DNA of 64,000 nucleotides from the NCBI RefSeq assembly GCF_030811685.1, contig NZ_JAUSRF010000005.1:186001-250000 (forward strand). The letters are read 5' to 3'. The notes under the pieces are model-generated. The model was given only the letters and a program-made list of their open reading frames with translations. It was not told where the DNA came from and did no database searches. Both the position numbers and the translations under genes were made by a program. Shown one piece after another: positions 45,419 to 53,781 of this stretch. Source of the DNA: Neorhizobium huautlense (GTDB taxonomy: Bacteria; Pseudomonadota; Alphaproteobacteria; Rhizobiales; Rhizobiaceae). Within the stretch, counting starts at the first letter, position 1. Each line of letters starts with the position of its first letter.

Positions 45419-46552
45419 ATGCCACAAAGTACACACAAATCGACTTTGCGCTATGAACTTGCTCCCGACGAGCAGGCGAAGCAGGCTTTCGAGGAAACCT
45501 TCGAGGCCTATGCGGCGATGCTTTCCATGCTGGACGATCTCGCCTCCGAGAAAGGCGGCGCCAATCTCGTGACCCTGCATGAGCTCGCTTATGAAACAGT
45601 GCGTGAGCGCACGCATCTGCCGGCCCGGCTGGTCACGCTTGGCCTGCGCGATTTCGCCTCCAACCGGAACCATGCGGCAAAACCCGACCGTTTGCCGCTC
45701 GATGAAAAACTTTTCGCCATCAAGGGCCCTTCGACGCTGACCATCGCAACCGTGCAGGGGCGCGTGTCCGTGCCCTATGACGTTGCGGGATATTCAGCCG
45801 GCGTGTCCGGCATTTTTCCTGCGCAACTCGTTGCGCAGAACGGCAGTTACCAGATCCATATCGGTGTCACCACGCACGCGAACAGAACGGAGAAGACGAT
45901 CATGACCAATGAAGGCATTCTTTCCCGCATGGGCCGCCTGATCGCCGGAATGGCGAATGCGGCCGTCGACAAGGCCGAAGGCGCCAACAAGGTTGCCGTC
46001 GTCGAGCAGGCGCTGCGCGAAATAGATAGCGCCGCCGAAGAGGCACGCGCCGATCTCGGCAAGTCGCGCGCCGAGGAATACCGCATCCTGACGCGCCGCA
46101 ACGAGATCGGCTCCGACCTCCAGGCGCTGGACGAAAAGATCCGCACGGCGGTGTCTGCCGGCCGCGATGATCTCGCCAAGGCCGGTGTCGCCCGCCAGAT
46201 CGATCTGGAATCGCAGTTGGCCGCACTCGACAAGGCGCTCGCCGGTGCGCGTGAACAACTGGCCGAAGGCAGCCAGGCATTGCAGGCGGTGCTTGCCACC
46301 CGCCGCGAGGGTGAGGAAAAACTGGCCGCGCTGAAGCGCAGCCTTGAACAGTTCCCGGAAGCCGGCGAGGGCGCCGAGGCGCGTAAAAATCCGGCGGATG
46401 GCGCTGCCCGTGCCTCTGCCACCGTTTCGCGCCTGACCGGTGTTGCCTCCGCCGATCACAAGGGTTCCGCCGAACTGGACGAACTTGACCGCCTGCACCG
46501 CGAACAGGCCATCGAGGCACGTCTGGCCCAGTTCAAATCCGGTCAGAACTGA
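45419..46552 (+). CDS. pspA: TnpB N-terminal-like domain fused in frame to PspA/IM30
   Basis: A 377-residue frame from ATG 45419. Residues about 162-300 (from MTNEGILSRMGRLIAGMANA) are a typical PspA/IM30 coiled coil: an amphipathic start and long heptad helices rich in Ala, Glu and Arg. PspA forms membrane-bound scaffolds that protect the inner membrane under stress. Residues 1-161 are not PspA. LHELAYETVRERTHLPARLV, the DEKLFAIKGPSTLTI segment and GRVSVPYDVAGY closely follow the pattern of the N-terminal WED/REC half of TnpB (IS605 OrfB), ending just before the RuvC nuclease would begin. An internal ATG at 45902 with GGAG nine bases upstream could also make a normal-sized PspA of about 216 residues, so two products are possible. 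First gene of an operon with yqiJ-like and flotillin genes. The PspA assignment is firm; the TnpB relation comes from remembered sequences. Confidence 0.75.
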   Translation: MPQSTHKSTLRYELAPDEQAKQAFEETFEAYAAMLSMLDDLASEKGGANLVTLHELAYETVRERTHLPARLVTLGLRDFASNRNHAAKPDRLPLDEKLFAIKGPSTLTIATVQGRVSVPYDVAGYSAGVSGIFPAQLVAQNGSYQIHIGVTTHANRTEKTIMTNEGILSRMGRLIAGMANAAVDKAEGANKVAVVEQALREIDSAAEEARADLGKSRAEEYRILTRRNEIGSDLQALDEKIRTAVSAGRDDLAKAGVARQIDLESQLAALDKALAGAREQLAEGSQALQAVLATRREGEEKLAALKRSLEQFPEAGEGAEARKNPADGAARASATVSRLTGVASADHKGSAELDELDRLHREQAIEARLAQFKSGQN

Positions 46553-46557
46553 CGCCC

Positions 46558-47208
46558 ATGGACCTTTTTCTCGCCCCTCAGGCGGCGCCGTTTGCAGTGG
46601 CCAGCATCATTCTCGTCACCATAACGGTGCTCGAGGTCGGCTGCCTGCTGATCGGCGTCTCGCTCAGCGAACTGGTGGACAAGGCGATGCCGGAGGGCCA
46701 AGGCGGCGGGCTTTCCGGCCTGATGTCCTGGGTCAATCGTGGCGGCGTGCCGGTTCTGGTTCTGCTGCTGATCTTTCTCGGCTTTTTCGCCATCAACGGC
46801 TTTGTGCTGCAGGCCGTGGCGCGCGCCGTCTTCACGCCGCTGCCGGCATTGATTGCCTCGATTCCCGCCTTCGCGCTCGCCGTTCCGCAGGCGCGCTGGG
46901 CGAGTGGCCTTGTTTCGCGCATCGTCCCGCGTGACGAAACCTATGTCATCGATCCGGCCGATTTTGTCGGCCGGATCGCCGAAGTGACCGTCGGCCCGCT
47001 CGATCAGGGCCTGCCCGGCCGGGTGCGCATCAAGGATCGTCACGGCAACTGGCACACTTTGCGTGCGCGCGCCGCAGCCGATTCCACCGCCATTCCGATC
47101 GGGCGGCAAGTCCTGCTCGTCGATAAAGTTTCAAACGTCTTCATTGCCATCGTTGCACCGTCGGACCTGACCGCGGAGCCGAACCCAACCTCTACGGAGC
47201 TTCCATGA
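46558..47208 (+). CDS. yqiJ: YqiJ-like OB-fold membrane protein
   Basis: A 216-residue protein with hydrophobic segments near 11-40 (AVASIILVTITVLEVGCLLIG) and 68-115 (a hydrophobic VLVLLLIFLGFFA stretch, then ALIASIPAFALAV), followed by a soluble C-terminal OB-fold-like domain beginning DETYVIDPADFVGRIAEVTV and continuing GRVRIKDRHGNWHTLRARA. This is the YqiJ family, an NfeD-related partner usually encoded next to a YqiK-type flotillin. It starts five bases after the PspA stop and its own stop overlaps the flotillin start (ATGA). It probably works with flotillin in inner-membrane microdomains. Confidence 0.82.
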   Translation: MDLFLAPQAAPFAVASIILVTITVLEVGCLLIGVSLSELVDKAMPEGQGGGLSGLMSWVNRGGVPVLVLLLIFLGFFAINGFVLQAVARAVFTPLPALIASIPAFALAVPQARWASGLVSRIVPRDETYVIDPADFVGRIAEVTVGPLDQGLPGRVRIKDRHGNWHTLRARAAADSTAIPIGRQVLLVDKVSNVFIAIVAPSDLTAEPNPTSTELP

Positions 47209-48929
47209 TATACGATCTGTTGTTGCCCGCCGGCATCGGCCTTGTCGCGATCTTCGGCATCGCCTTCGTCGTCGCCTCGCTTTACACCCGTTCCAGCCGT
47301 GACGAAGCCTATGTCCGCACCGGTCTGGGTGGCCAGAAGGTCGTTCTCGACGGCGGTTCCGTCGTGCTGCCGATCTTTCACTCCATCGCCCGCGTCAATC
47401 TGAAGACGCTGCGCCTCGAAGTGCGTCGCGGTGAGGGCGATGCGCTGATCACCAAGGACCGTATGCGCGTCGATATCGGCGCCGAGTTCTATGTCCGCGT
47501 CAAGCCGGATGCTTCCTCCATCGCGCTCGCCGCCCAGACGCTGGGTGACCGTACCAATGATGCCGAACAGCTGCGTATCCTCATCGAAGCGAAATTCGTC
47601 GATGGTCTGCGCTCGGTTGCCGCCACAATGAACCTCGATGCCCTGCAGGAACAGCGCATGGACTTCGTCAAGGCCGTGCAGGAAGCCGTCGGCTCCGATC
47701 TGCAATCGAACGGTCTCGAACTGGAATCGGTGTCGCTCACCCGTCTCGACCAGACCGATATCAAACATTTCAACGCCAACAACTTCTTCGATGCGCAGGG
47801 CCTTGCCACGCTCACCCGCATCACTGAGGCGCGCAAGAAGGAACGCAACGAGATCGTTCGCGATACCGAAGTGGCGATCGCCCAGAAGGACCTTGAAGCC
47901 CGCCAGCAGTCGCTGACCATCGAGCGCACCAAGCGCGAGGCGGAGCTGAACCAGGAACGCGACGTCGCAAACAAGTCGGCTGCCACCCGCGCCGAGACCG
48001 CGCAGCAGGAACAGGCCGCCAAGCGCGCCGAAGAAGAGGCCCGTATCGCCTCCGAACAGGCGATTGCCGAACGCGAAGCGGCGGCAAAACAGGCCCGCGA
48101 AAGCGCCAATATCGATGCCACCCGTGCCGTTCAGCAGCGTGACACCGAAGCCCGTCGCGACCTGCAGATCGTCTCGCAGGAAAGCGCCATCGCGGTTGCC
48201 AACAAGAGCCGCGAAGAGTCGGAATCCAAGGCCCGCGCCGAAGAAGCCCGCGCCCTTGCGATTGCCGCTGAAGAAAAGGTATCGACCGCCAAGGCCGTCG
48301 AAATCGCCGAACGTGAACGCCAGATCGCCATCATCGACGCCCGCAAGAAGGCCGAGACCGAAGCGACCGCCGTCACCGTTGGTGCCGAGGCTGAAAAGCA
48401 GGCGGCCGTCGATCAGGCCGATGCCATCAAGACGCTCGCCAACGCCGAAGCCGATGCCGCGATCATCCGCGCCAAGGGCGTGCTGGAAACCGGCAAGGCG
48501 GAAGCCGAAAGCGAAGCCCTGCTCAACGAGGCGCGCAACCGCCTCAGCGCCGCCATCATCGATTACGAAATCCTGCGCGAACGCATCCGCATCATCCCGC
48601 AGGCGCTGGCGGAAGCGGTCAAGCCGATCGAGAAGATTTCCGATATCCGCATCTTCGACACCGGCGGCATGCTGGGCCGTGGCGGCGAAGGCGGCGGTTC
48701 CGGCGTCGGCCTCGGCGAAGGTCTCGCCGGCCAGCTCTTGAGCTATCAGGCCAACAAGCCGGTTCTCGACCAGCTCTTGAAGGAAGCAGGCTTTACCGGC
48801 GAAAACGCCATCGCCTCTCTGATGGGCGACCTGCAGCCGCCGGCGAAGCCGAAGACGGTTGCCGCTCCTCCGGCAGCACCGAAGCCGGCCGAGAGTGTCG
48901 TAAAGGGTCCGCAGCCGGATAACGGCTGA
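47205..48929 (+). CDS. yqiK: Flotillin family (SPFH) protein, YqiK type
   Basis: A 574-residue flotillin. One N-terminal membrane segment (LLLPAGIGLVAIFGIAFVVA) is followed by an SPFH/Band-7 domain at about 30-200 (DEAYVRTGLGGQKVVLDGGS, HSIARVNLKTLRLEVRRGEG) and a very long Ala/Glu/Arg-rich coiled coil (about 210-460). The C-terminal region contains IDYEILRERIRIIPQALAEA and a Gly-rich patch (GRGGEGGGSGVGLGEG) before a Pro/Ala-rich end. Flotillins organise membrane microdomains and interact with PspA and NfeD-type proteins, matching the gene order here. A GGAG precedes the ATG, which overlaps the YqiJ stop. Confidence 0.92.
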   Translation: MIYDLLLPAGIGLVAIFGIAFVVASLYTRSSRDEAYVRTGLGGQKVVLDGGSVVLPIFHSIARVNLKTLRLEVRRGEGDALITKDRMRVDIGAEFYVRVKPDASSIALAAQTLGDRTNDAEQLRILIEAKFVDGLRSVAATMNLDALQEQRMDFVKAVQEAVGSDLQSNGLELESVSLTRLDQTDIKHFNANNFFDAQGLATLTRITEARKKERNEIVRDTEVAIAQKDLEARQQSLTIERTKREAELNQERDVANKSAATRAETAQQEQAAKRAEEEARIASEQAIAEREAAAKQARESANIDATRAVQQRDTEARRDLQIVSQESAIAVANKSREESESKARAEEARALAIAAEEKVSTAKAVEIAERERQIAIIDARKKAETEATAVTVGAEAEKQAAVDQADAIKTLANAEADAAIIRAKGVLETGKAEAESEALLNEARNRLSAAIIDYEILRERIRIIPQALAEAVKPIEKISDIRIFDTGGMLGRGGEGGGSGVGLGEGLAGQLLSYQANKPVLDQLLKEAGFTGENAIASLMGDLQPPAKPKTVAAPPAAPKPAESVVKGPQPDNG

Positions 48930-48949
48930 TCAGGTATAGAGAAACGGGA

Positions 48950-48966
48950 GGGCGGAATTTCCGCCC
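48950..48966 (+). terminator. Probable terminator after the flotillin gene
   Basis: GGGCGGAA (48950-48957) and TTCCGCCC (48959-48966) form an 8-bp stem around one base, followed by only three T residues. It lies 20 bases after the flotillin stop. The tight loop and short T-run make it a weaker candidate than the one at 45229-45268. Confidence 0.5.
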
Positions 48967-49009
48967 TTTCCGGCCATGGCGACCAAACACCCGACACGAG
49001 GAGCAGGTG

Positions 49010-49807
49010 ATGTCCTTCAATCGCATCGGATTTTCGTTTCTTCGCCCAACCGGCATGACGGTTGTTTTGCTGGTTGCCGCCCTGCTTTCCAGTCTGTTCG
49101 CCGCGCAAGATACAGGAGCGAAAATGCCAGCCGAAGACTATGCCGACATCATTGCCTTCGCGTCCGATTTTTCGGGAAATGACGCCGCCATTATCGACAA
49201 GGTCCGGCAGATGGCGGCCGATCCGCCGACCGACATCGAGACCATCGGATTTTACGGCGCAGAAGACTATCCGCCGCGCCACCGGCTGTTCCTGGCAACG
49301 GTCAGCCTGCTCGATAATGCTCAAAAGCTGTATTCGGTCGAAGACAAATATACCGCCGAAATCTTTTCGATCTGGCAGGATGACAATGTCATCAGCGAGA
49401 AAACGCTGCCTGATGCCGCGAGGATTGTTTTTGGTCCCCTGATCATCGGCGAGCAACCGCCGGGCGACATAAAGGACTATCACCGTGTTGTCTGGGAGAA
49501 ATATGCCGAGGCGACAAGAGAGCTGGAAAAAACCATCGCGGATGACGGCCGTGTCCTCCTGTCCGTCGATGCCACGGATGGCGACACGATGTTGTTTGCG
49601 CTGGTATCGCCGGAGATTGCCGAGCGCTGGCGCGACAAGGCGCTGAGCGAGCACGAAGGTTATTACGCCGGCGTGCGTTCTCCGATGTGGGGTCGGTTCT
49701 GGGACTACCTGAACTATTCCACCCGAGGCATGATGGCGCCGGAGGATCGCAGGGGTATCCCGCCCGGCACACTCGAACGAGCAGATGCACTCCCCTTCGC
49801 AAAGTGA
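49010..49807 (+). CDS. Hypothetical exported or membrane-anchored protein
   Basis: A 265-residue protein from ATG 49010, with GGAG seven bases upstream. An N-terminal hydrophobic segment (TGMTVVLLVAALLSSLFAA) suggests a signal peptide or anchor. The rest is acidic and mainly helical, with blocks such as PPRHRLFLATVSLLDNAQ, ISEKTLPDAARIVFGPL and WRDKALSEHEGYYAGVRSP. I recognise no family. It stands alone between the flotillin terminator and a strong bidirectional hairpin, and reads towards the M20 gene. Codon use matches the neighbours, so recent transfer is not indicated. Confidence 0.65.
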   Translation: MSFNRIGFSFLRPTGMTVVLLVAALLSSLFAAQDTGAKMPAEDYADIIAFASDFSGNDAAIIDKVRQMAADPPTDIETIGFYGAEDYPPRHRLFLATVSLLDNAQKLYSVEDKYTAEIFSIWQDDNVISEKTLPDAARIVFGPLIIGEQPPGDIKDYHRVVWEKYAEATRELEKTIADDGRVLLSVDATDGDTMLFALVSPEIAERWRDKALSEHEGYYAGVRSPMWGRFWDYLNYSTRGMMAPEDRRGIPPGTLERADALPFAK

Positions 49808-49825
49808 AGGTGTTCCCCACCACGA

Positions 49826-49861
49826 AAAAGCCTCCTGCGGCATGCGCCACGGGAGGCTTTT
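49826..49861. terminator. Bidirectional terminator between convergent genes
   Basis: AAAAGCCTCC (49826-49835) pairs perfectly with GGAGGCTTTT (49852-49861) around a 16-base loop. With A-runs on one side and T-runs on the other, it can terminate both the hypothetical gene (plus) and the M20 amidohydrolase (minus). Confidence 0.85.
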
Positions 49862-49882
49862 CATTTTTGCCGAAGAGGCCGC

Positions 49883-51067
49883 TTAGGCGTCGAGATAACG
49901 CTCCGCCAGACGCGCCCACATGGCCGAACCGGTGGTCAGGCTGCCATCGTTGAAATCATATTTCGACGAGTGAAGAATGGCTGAATCCTTGCCGTTGCCG
50001 AGGCGCAGAAAACTGCCGGGGCGGTGGTGGAGGAAATAGGCAAAATCCTCGCTGCCCGGCAGCGGCGGGCAGGTGGAGACGTTTTCGTCACCTACCAGTT
50101 CACGTGCCACTTCGTTCGCAAACGCGGTTTCGGCTTCCGAGTTCAGCACCACCGGGTAACCGTATTCGTATTCGATCTCGGCTGTCGCGCCATGGCCTTC
50201 CGCAACACTGTGAGCGAGCTTGCGGATGCGCTCTTCCAGCAGTTCGGCAATGGCCGGATCGAAGTAGCGCACGCTCATCGAAATCTCGGCGGTGTTCGGA
50301 ATGACGTTCGACGCCTTGCCCGCATGGATGGTGCTGACGGTCACGACCGCCGTCTGGGTCGGATCGACATTGCGCGACACGATGGACTGCAGAGTGACAA
50401 CGAGATTGCAGGCGATCAGCACCGGGTCCACCGTCAGGTGCGGACGCGAGGCATGGCCGCCCTTGCCATGAATGGTGATTTTTACCGTATTGCCGCCGGC
50501 CATGATCGCGCCCGGACGGGTGAGCAACGCGCCGGCCGGCATGCCCGGATGGTTGTGCAGGCCAAAAATGGCGTCGATCGGGAAGCGATCGAACAGACCG
50601 TCAGCGATCATTTTCTGCGCGCCGCTGTCCTTGCCGGCTTCTTCGGCAGGCTGGAAGATCAGCGTCACCGTGCCGTTGAAACGCTTGGTGCGGGCCAGAT
50701 ATTCGGCGGCACCCAGCAGCATGGTCGTGTGGCCGTCATGGCCGCAGGCATGCATCTTGCCGGGCACCGTGCTGGCATAGGCCACACCGGTTTCCTCGGC
50801 GATCGGCAGCGCGTCCATGTCGGCGCGGATGCCGATGCTCTTGGTGCCGGTGCCGTTCTTGAGCGTTGCAACGACGCCATGGCCGCCGACATTGCGGGTC
50901 ACGTCAAAACCCCAGCCTTCCAGCTTGTCGGCCACGTAACGGGCCGTTTCCGCTTCCTCGAAGGAAAGTTCCGGGTTTGCGTGCAGGTGCTGGCGGGTCG
51001 CCTTCAGTTCGGCTTCCATCGCGTCGAAATCGGCAACGCGGGCGTACAGATTGTCTTGAATTGGCAT
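49883..51067 (-). CDS. M20D amidohydrolase (aminoacylase/hippurate hydrolase type)
   Basis: A 394-residue metallohydrolase with every M20D landmark: RQHLHANPELSFEEAETARY, GIRADMDALPI, MHACGHDGHTTMLLG, LIFQPAEEAGKDSGAQKM, FGLHNHPGMPAG, HGKGGHASRPHLTVDP for the dimerisation insert, and PPLPGSEDFAYFL with the last metal His region. These enzymes release amino acids from N-acyl derivatives such as acetyl or benzoyl amino acids. Cytoplasmic. It lies downstream of the amino-acid ABC transporter operon but beyond a strong terminator, so it needs read-through or its own promoter. The context suggests it deacylates the imported compound. Confidence 0.9.
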   Translation of the reverse strand: MPIQDNLYARVADFDAMEAELKATRQHLHANPELSFEEAETARYVADKLEGWGFDVTRNVGGHGVVATLKNGTGTKSIGIRADMDALPIAEETGVAYASTVPGKMHACGHDGHTTMLLGAAEYLARTKRFNGTVTLIFQPAEEAGKDSGAQKMIADGLFDRFPIDAIFGLHNHPGMPAGALLTRPGAIMAGGNTVKITIHGKGGHASRPHLTVDPVLIACNLVVTLQSIVSRNVDPTQTAVVTVSTIHAGKASNVIPNTAEISMSVRYFDPAIAELLEERIRKLAHSVAEGHGATAEIEYEYGYPVVLNSEAETAFANEVARELVGDENVSTCPPLPGSEDFAYFLHHRPGSFLRLGNGKDSAILHSSKYDFNDGSLTTGSAMWARLAERYLDA

Positions 51068-51093
51068 GATCTATCCAGACTTCTTGAATTTCA

Positions 51094-51124
51094 AAGAAAA
51101 AGGCCCCGGCCTTTCGGCCGGGGC
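51094..51124 (-). terminator. Rho-independent terminator after the ABC transporter operon
   Basis: On the minus strand GCCCCGGCC (51124-51116) and GGCCGGGGC (51111-51103) form a 9-bp GC stem with a GAAA tetraloop, followed by CTTTTTCTTT. It lies 18 bases after the ATPase stop and before the M20 gene. Confidence 0.9.
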
Positions 51125-51141
51125 TAGTCGGGGAGGACATT

Positions 51142-51921
51142 TTATAGGAAACGCGACAGAAAAGCCTGTGTGCGCGGGTGCTGCGGGTTGCCGATCACAT
51201 CTTCCGGCTTGCCCTGTTCGACGATGACACCGCCATCCATGAAAACAACCCGGTCGGCAGCTTCCCTGGCGAAACCGATCTCGTGGGTGACGACGATCAT
51301 GGTCAGGCCTTGGCTTGCCAGATCCTTCATCGTCGCCAGCACTTCGCCGACGAGTTCGGGATCGAGCGCCGAGGTCGGCTCATCGAACAGCATCAGTTTC
51401 GGTTTGATCGCAAGCGCACGGGCAATCGCCACGCGCTGCTGCTGGCCGCCGGAAAGCTGGCGCGGATAATTGCCTTCCTTTTCCGACAGGCCGACACGCT
51501 TCAGCAACTGGCGGGCGTTTTCGATCGCATCCTTGCGGCTCTGGCCGTGTACGCCGACCGGTGCCTCGATGATGTTCTGCAGCACCGTCATATGCGGGTA
51601 GAGATTGAACTGCTGGAACACCATGCCGATCTTGCGGCGCTGCTTGGCAATGCCGTTATCGGTCAGCTTTTCCAGCCGGTCGTTCTTCACCCGGTAGCCG
51701 ATCTGCTCGCCATCCACCTCGATAAAGCCCTGCTGGATGCTTTCGAGGTGGTTGATACAGCGCAGAAACGTCGATTTGCCCGAGCCGGACGGCCCCAGAA
51801 TGACGACGACCTCGCCGGGCGCAACATCGAGGTCGATACCCTTCAAGACTTCGAGCTGGTCGAAAGCCTTGTGGACATTGCGGGCCTGAACGAGAGGTTT
51901 TGCATCAACGATAGGGGTCAA
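51142..51921 (-). CDS. Polar amino-acid ABC transporter ATP-binding protein
   Basis: A 259-residue ATPase of the GlnQ/HisP family: Walker [11 protein letters not shown]-loop [17 protein letters not shown], signature [15 protein letters not shown], Walker [15 protein letters not shown] and switch His in VVTHEIGFA. It powers uptake through the adjacent permease and forms a homodimer on the cytoplasmic face. The start overlaps the permease stop by four bases. It is the third gene of the import operon. It is an importer-type ATPase and is not a candidate motor for the giant exoprotein cassette. Confidence 0.93.
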   Translation of the reverse strand: MTPIVDAKPLVQARNVHKAFDQLEVLKGIDLDVAPGEVVVILGPSGSGKSTFLRCINHLESIQQGFIEVDGEQIGYRVKNDRLEKLTDNGIAKQRRKIGMVFQQFNLYPHMTVLQNIIEAPVGVHGQSRKDAIENARQLLKRVGLSEKEGNYPRQLSGGQQQRVAIARALAIKPKLMLFDEPTSALDPELVGEVLATMKDLASQGLTMIVVTHEIGFAREAADRVVFMDGGVIVEQGKPEDVIGNPQHPRTQAFLSRFL

Positions 51922-52847
51922 TGGCTTGCCTCCTCTGTGACAGCCGCCGGTTTGGCGGCGGCTGTCGCGTTGCGGCGGTCGCTGCGGCCGTAATAGGCTT
52001 CGATATAGCTCTGGCCGATGTTCAGGACGGACGTGATCAGCAGGTACCAGATAACCGCAACCATCAGCATGGGCACGATTTCGAAGGTGCGGTTATAAAT
52101 CGACTGCACCGAATAGAGCAGATCGGCCATGGCGATGACGCTGACCAGCGAGGTCGCCTTGATCATGCTGATCAGCTGGTTGCCGGTCGGCGGAACGATG
52201 GAGCGCATGGCCTGCGGAATGATGATGCGGCGAAGTGCGCGCGCCCTGGTCATGCCGAAGGCCTGTGCGGTTTCCGCCTGTCCGCGTTCGACCGAAAGCA
52301 GGCCGCCGCGGATGATTTCCGCCATATAGGCCGCTTCGTTGAGCGCCAGACCCACGATTGCTGCCGTCATCGGCGTGATCACCGAATTGGTGTCCCAGCT
52401 GGCAAGCGTCGGGCCAAAAGGGATGGCGATCGACAGGTTCGGGAACAGTGTCGACATGTTGTACCAGAAGATCAGCTGGACGAGCAGCGGTGTGCCGCGG
52501 AAGAACCAGATGAACAACGAGGCAAAACCGCTCGCCAGCCTGTCGTCGGACATGCGCATGATGGCGATGATCAGGCCGAGCGCCACGCCGAGGATCATGG
52601 CGATCACGGTGAGTCCGAGGCTGACGTAAAGGCCGCTCAGCACCGTCGGGTCGAAGAAATACTGGGCAACGACCGGCCAGCCGAAATTCTCGTTATTGGC
52701 GACGATCCAGCCGAAATCGGCGACGACGATCGTCACGATCAGCCAGAGCGCGAGGCGCCCGTAACGGAACGGCGCGTGGGCGGTCGCCACATCGCGGAAA
52801 TCCGCAGCGCCCGAAGGCGCTGCCTGTGTTGAGGTGTTCGTGCTCAT
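51918..52847 (-). CDS. Polar amino-acid ABC transporter permease
   Basis: A 309-residue HisM/GlnP-type permease. A first helix ([20 protein letters not shown]) is followed, after a loop, by the core with [20 protein letters not shown] and a permease EAA loop ([20 protein letters not shown], then [19 protein letters not shown]) that contacts the ATPase. It carries a single permease domain, so it must act as a homodimer; no second permease gene is present. ATGA overlaps with both neighbours show tight coupling. Confidence 0.91.
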   Translation of the reverse strand: MSTNTSTQAAPSGAADFRDVATAHAPFRYGRLALWLIVTIVVADFGWIVANNENFGWPVVAQYFFDPTVLSGLYVSLGLTVIAMILGVALGLIIAIMRMSDDRLASGFASLFIWFFRGTPLLVQLIFWYNMSTLFPNLSIAIPFGPTLASWDTNSVITPMTAAIVGLALNEAAYMAEIIRGGLLSVERGQAETAQAFGMTRARALRRIIIPQAMRSIVPPTGNQLISMIKATSLVSVIAMADLLYSVQSIYNRTFEIVPMLMVAVIWYLLITSVLNIGQSYIEAYYGRSDRRNATAAAKPAAVTEEASH

Positions 52848-53731
52848 TTCGGCAGCTGTCCACCGAGGTTGATGCCCGGTTCCTTGAGCATGTTGTTCTC
52901 AAGGCCCCACTTCTTCATGATGGTCGCATAGGTGCCGTTGTCCATCAGAACCTTGACGGCATCCTTCAAGAGCGGACCGAGCGGCGAACCCTTCGGTACC
53001 ACGGCGCCCTGATAAAGGTCGTCGAAACCGTTCTTTTCACCCACGCCGGTCAGTTCCAGCTGGCCGTTGGCCTGTGAAACGAAATAGGTCAGCGGTGCCT
53101 GCGAGGAGAAGAAGGCGTCGGCGCGCTTGGAGCGGACGGCGAGGATCGAGGCCGGCTGGTCGGTGTATGACTGCACGGCCACGGCTTCCTTGCCGTCGGT
53201 CTTGCACTTTTCCGACTGTGCCTGGATGACGCGCTCGGCAGAACCGCCGGCCATGACGGCAATGCGCTGGCCGCAGGCGGTGTCGAGCGAGGTAATGCCC
53301 TTCGGGTTGCCCTTCTGCACGGCGAAGACCACGAATTCCTGGACCCAGTTGACGAAATCGTTGGCTTCCTCGCGGCTCTTGAAATCACCGACCGGGCCGA
53401 AGGCGAACTGGTAGCGATTGGAATTGACGCCGGCCAGCAGTGCCGGAAGGCCGCCCACGGTCGCATGGTCGATCTTGATTCCGAGAACCTGTCCGAGCGC
53501 ATCGGTCAGGTCGGCGCTGGCGCCGGTCATTTCCGTGCCGGTGACGATTTCGTAGGGAGGGAAGGAGCCGTTGTTGACCGAAGTCATCTTGCCGGCGGCC
53601 TTGATGTCTGCCGCCAGGCGATCGTTCAGTTCCTTGACCATTTCCAGCTTGATGGAAGCGTCCTGTGCTTTCGCGACACCGGCAAGGGCCACGCCGACCA
53701 ATGCGAGAGCGATAAGTTTCTTATGCGACAT
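52844..53731 (-). CDS. Amino-acid ABC transporter substrate-binding protein
   Basis: A family-3 periplasmic binding protein of about 295 residues. I start it at ATG 53731, seven bases after AAGGGGA, giving the signal peptide MSHKKLIALALVGVALAGVA with cleavage near AKA-QDA; an upstream in-frame ATG at 53737 lies too close to that site. Family features include NNGSFPPYEIVTG and GASADLTDALGQVLGIKID in lobe one, the hinge segment TACGQRIAVMAGG, and the second-lobe return VVPKGSPLGPLLKDAVK. It captures the substrate for the downstream permease and ATPase. Ligand unknown. Confidence 0.9.
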   Translation of the reverse strand: MSHKKLIALALVGVALAGVAKAQDASIKLEMVKELNDRLAADIKAAGKMTSVNNGSFPPYEIVTGTEMTGASADLTDALGQVLGIKIDHATVGGLPALLAGVNSNRYQFAFGPVGDFKSREEANDFVNWVQEFVVFAVQKGNPKGITSLDTACGQRIAVMAGGSAERVIQAQSEKCKTDGKEAVAVQSYTDQPASILAVRSKRADAFFSSQAPLTYFVSQANGQLELTGVGEKNGFDDLYQGAVVPKGSPLGPLLKDAVKVLMDNGTYATIMKKWGLENNMLKEPGINLGGQLPK

Positions 53732-53781
53732 GTTCATTCCCCTTTGTTTTACAAAGCTACGTTTCTTGAGAGGCGAAAGTT

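Noticed and set aside
51142..51921. ABC ATPase as the missing motor for the export cassette
   Set aside because: It is a GlnQ-type importer subunit overlapping its own permease gene and lies in a separate operon.
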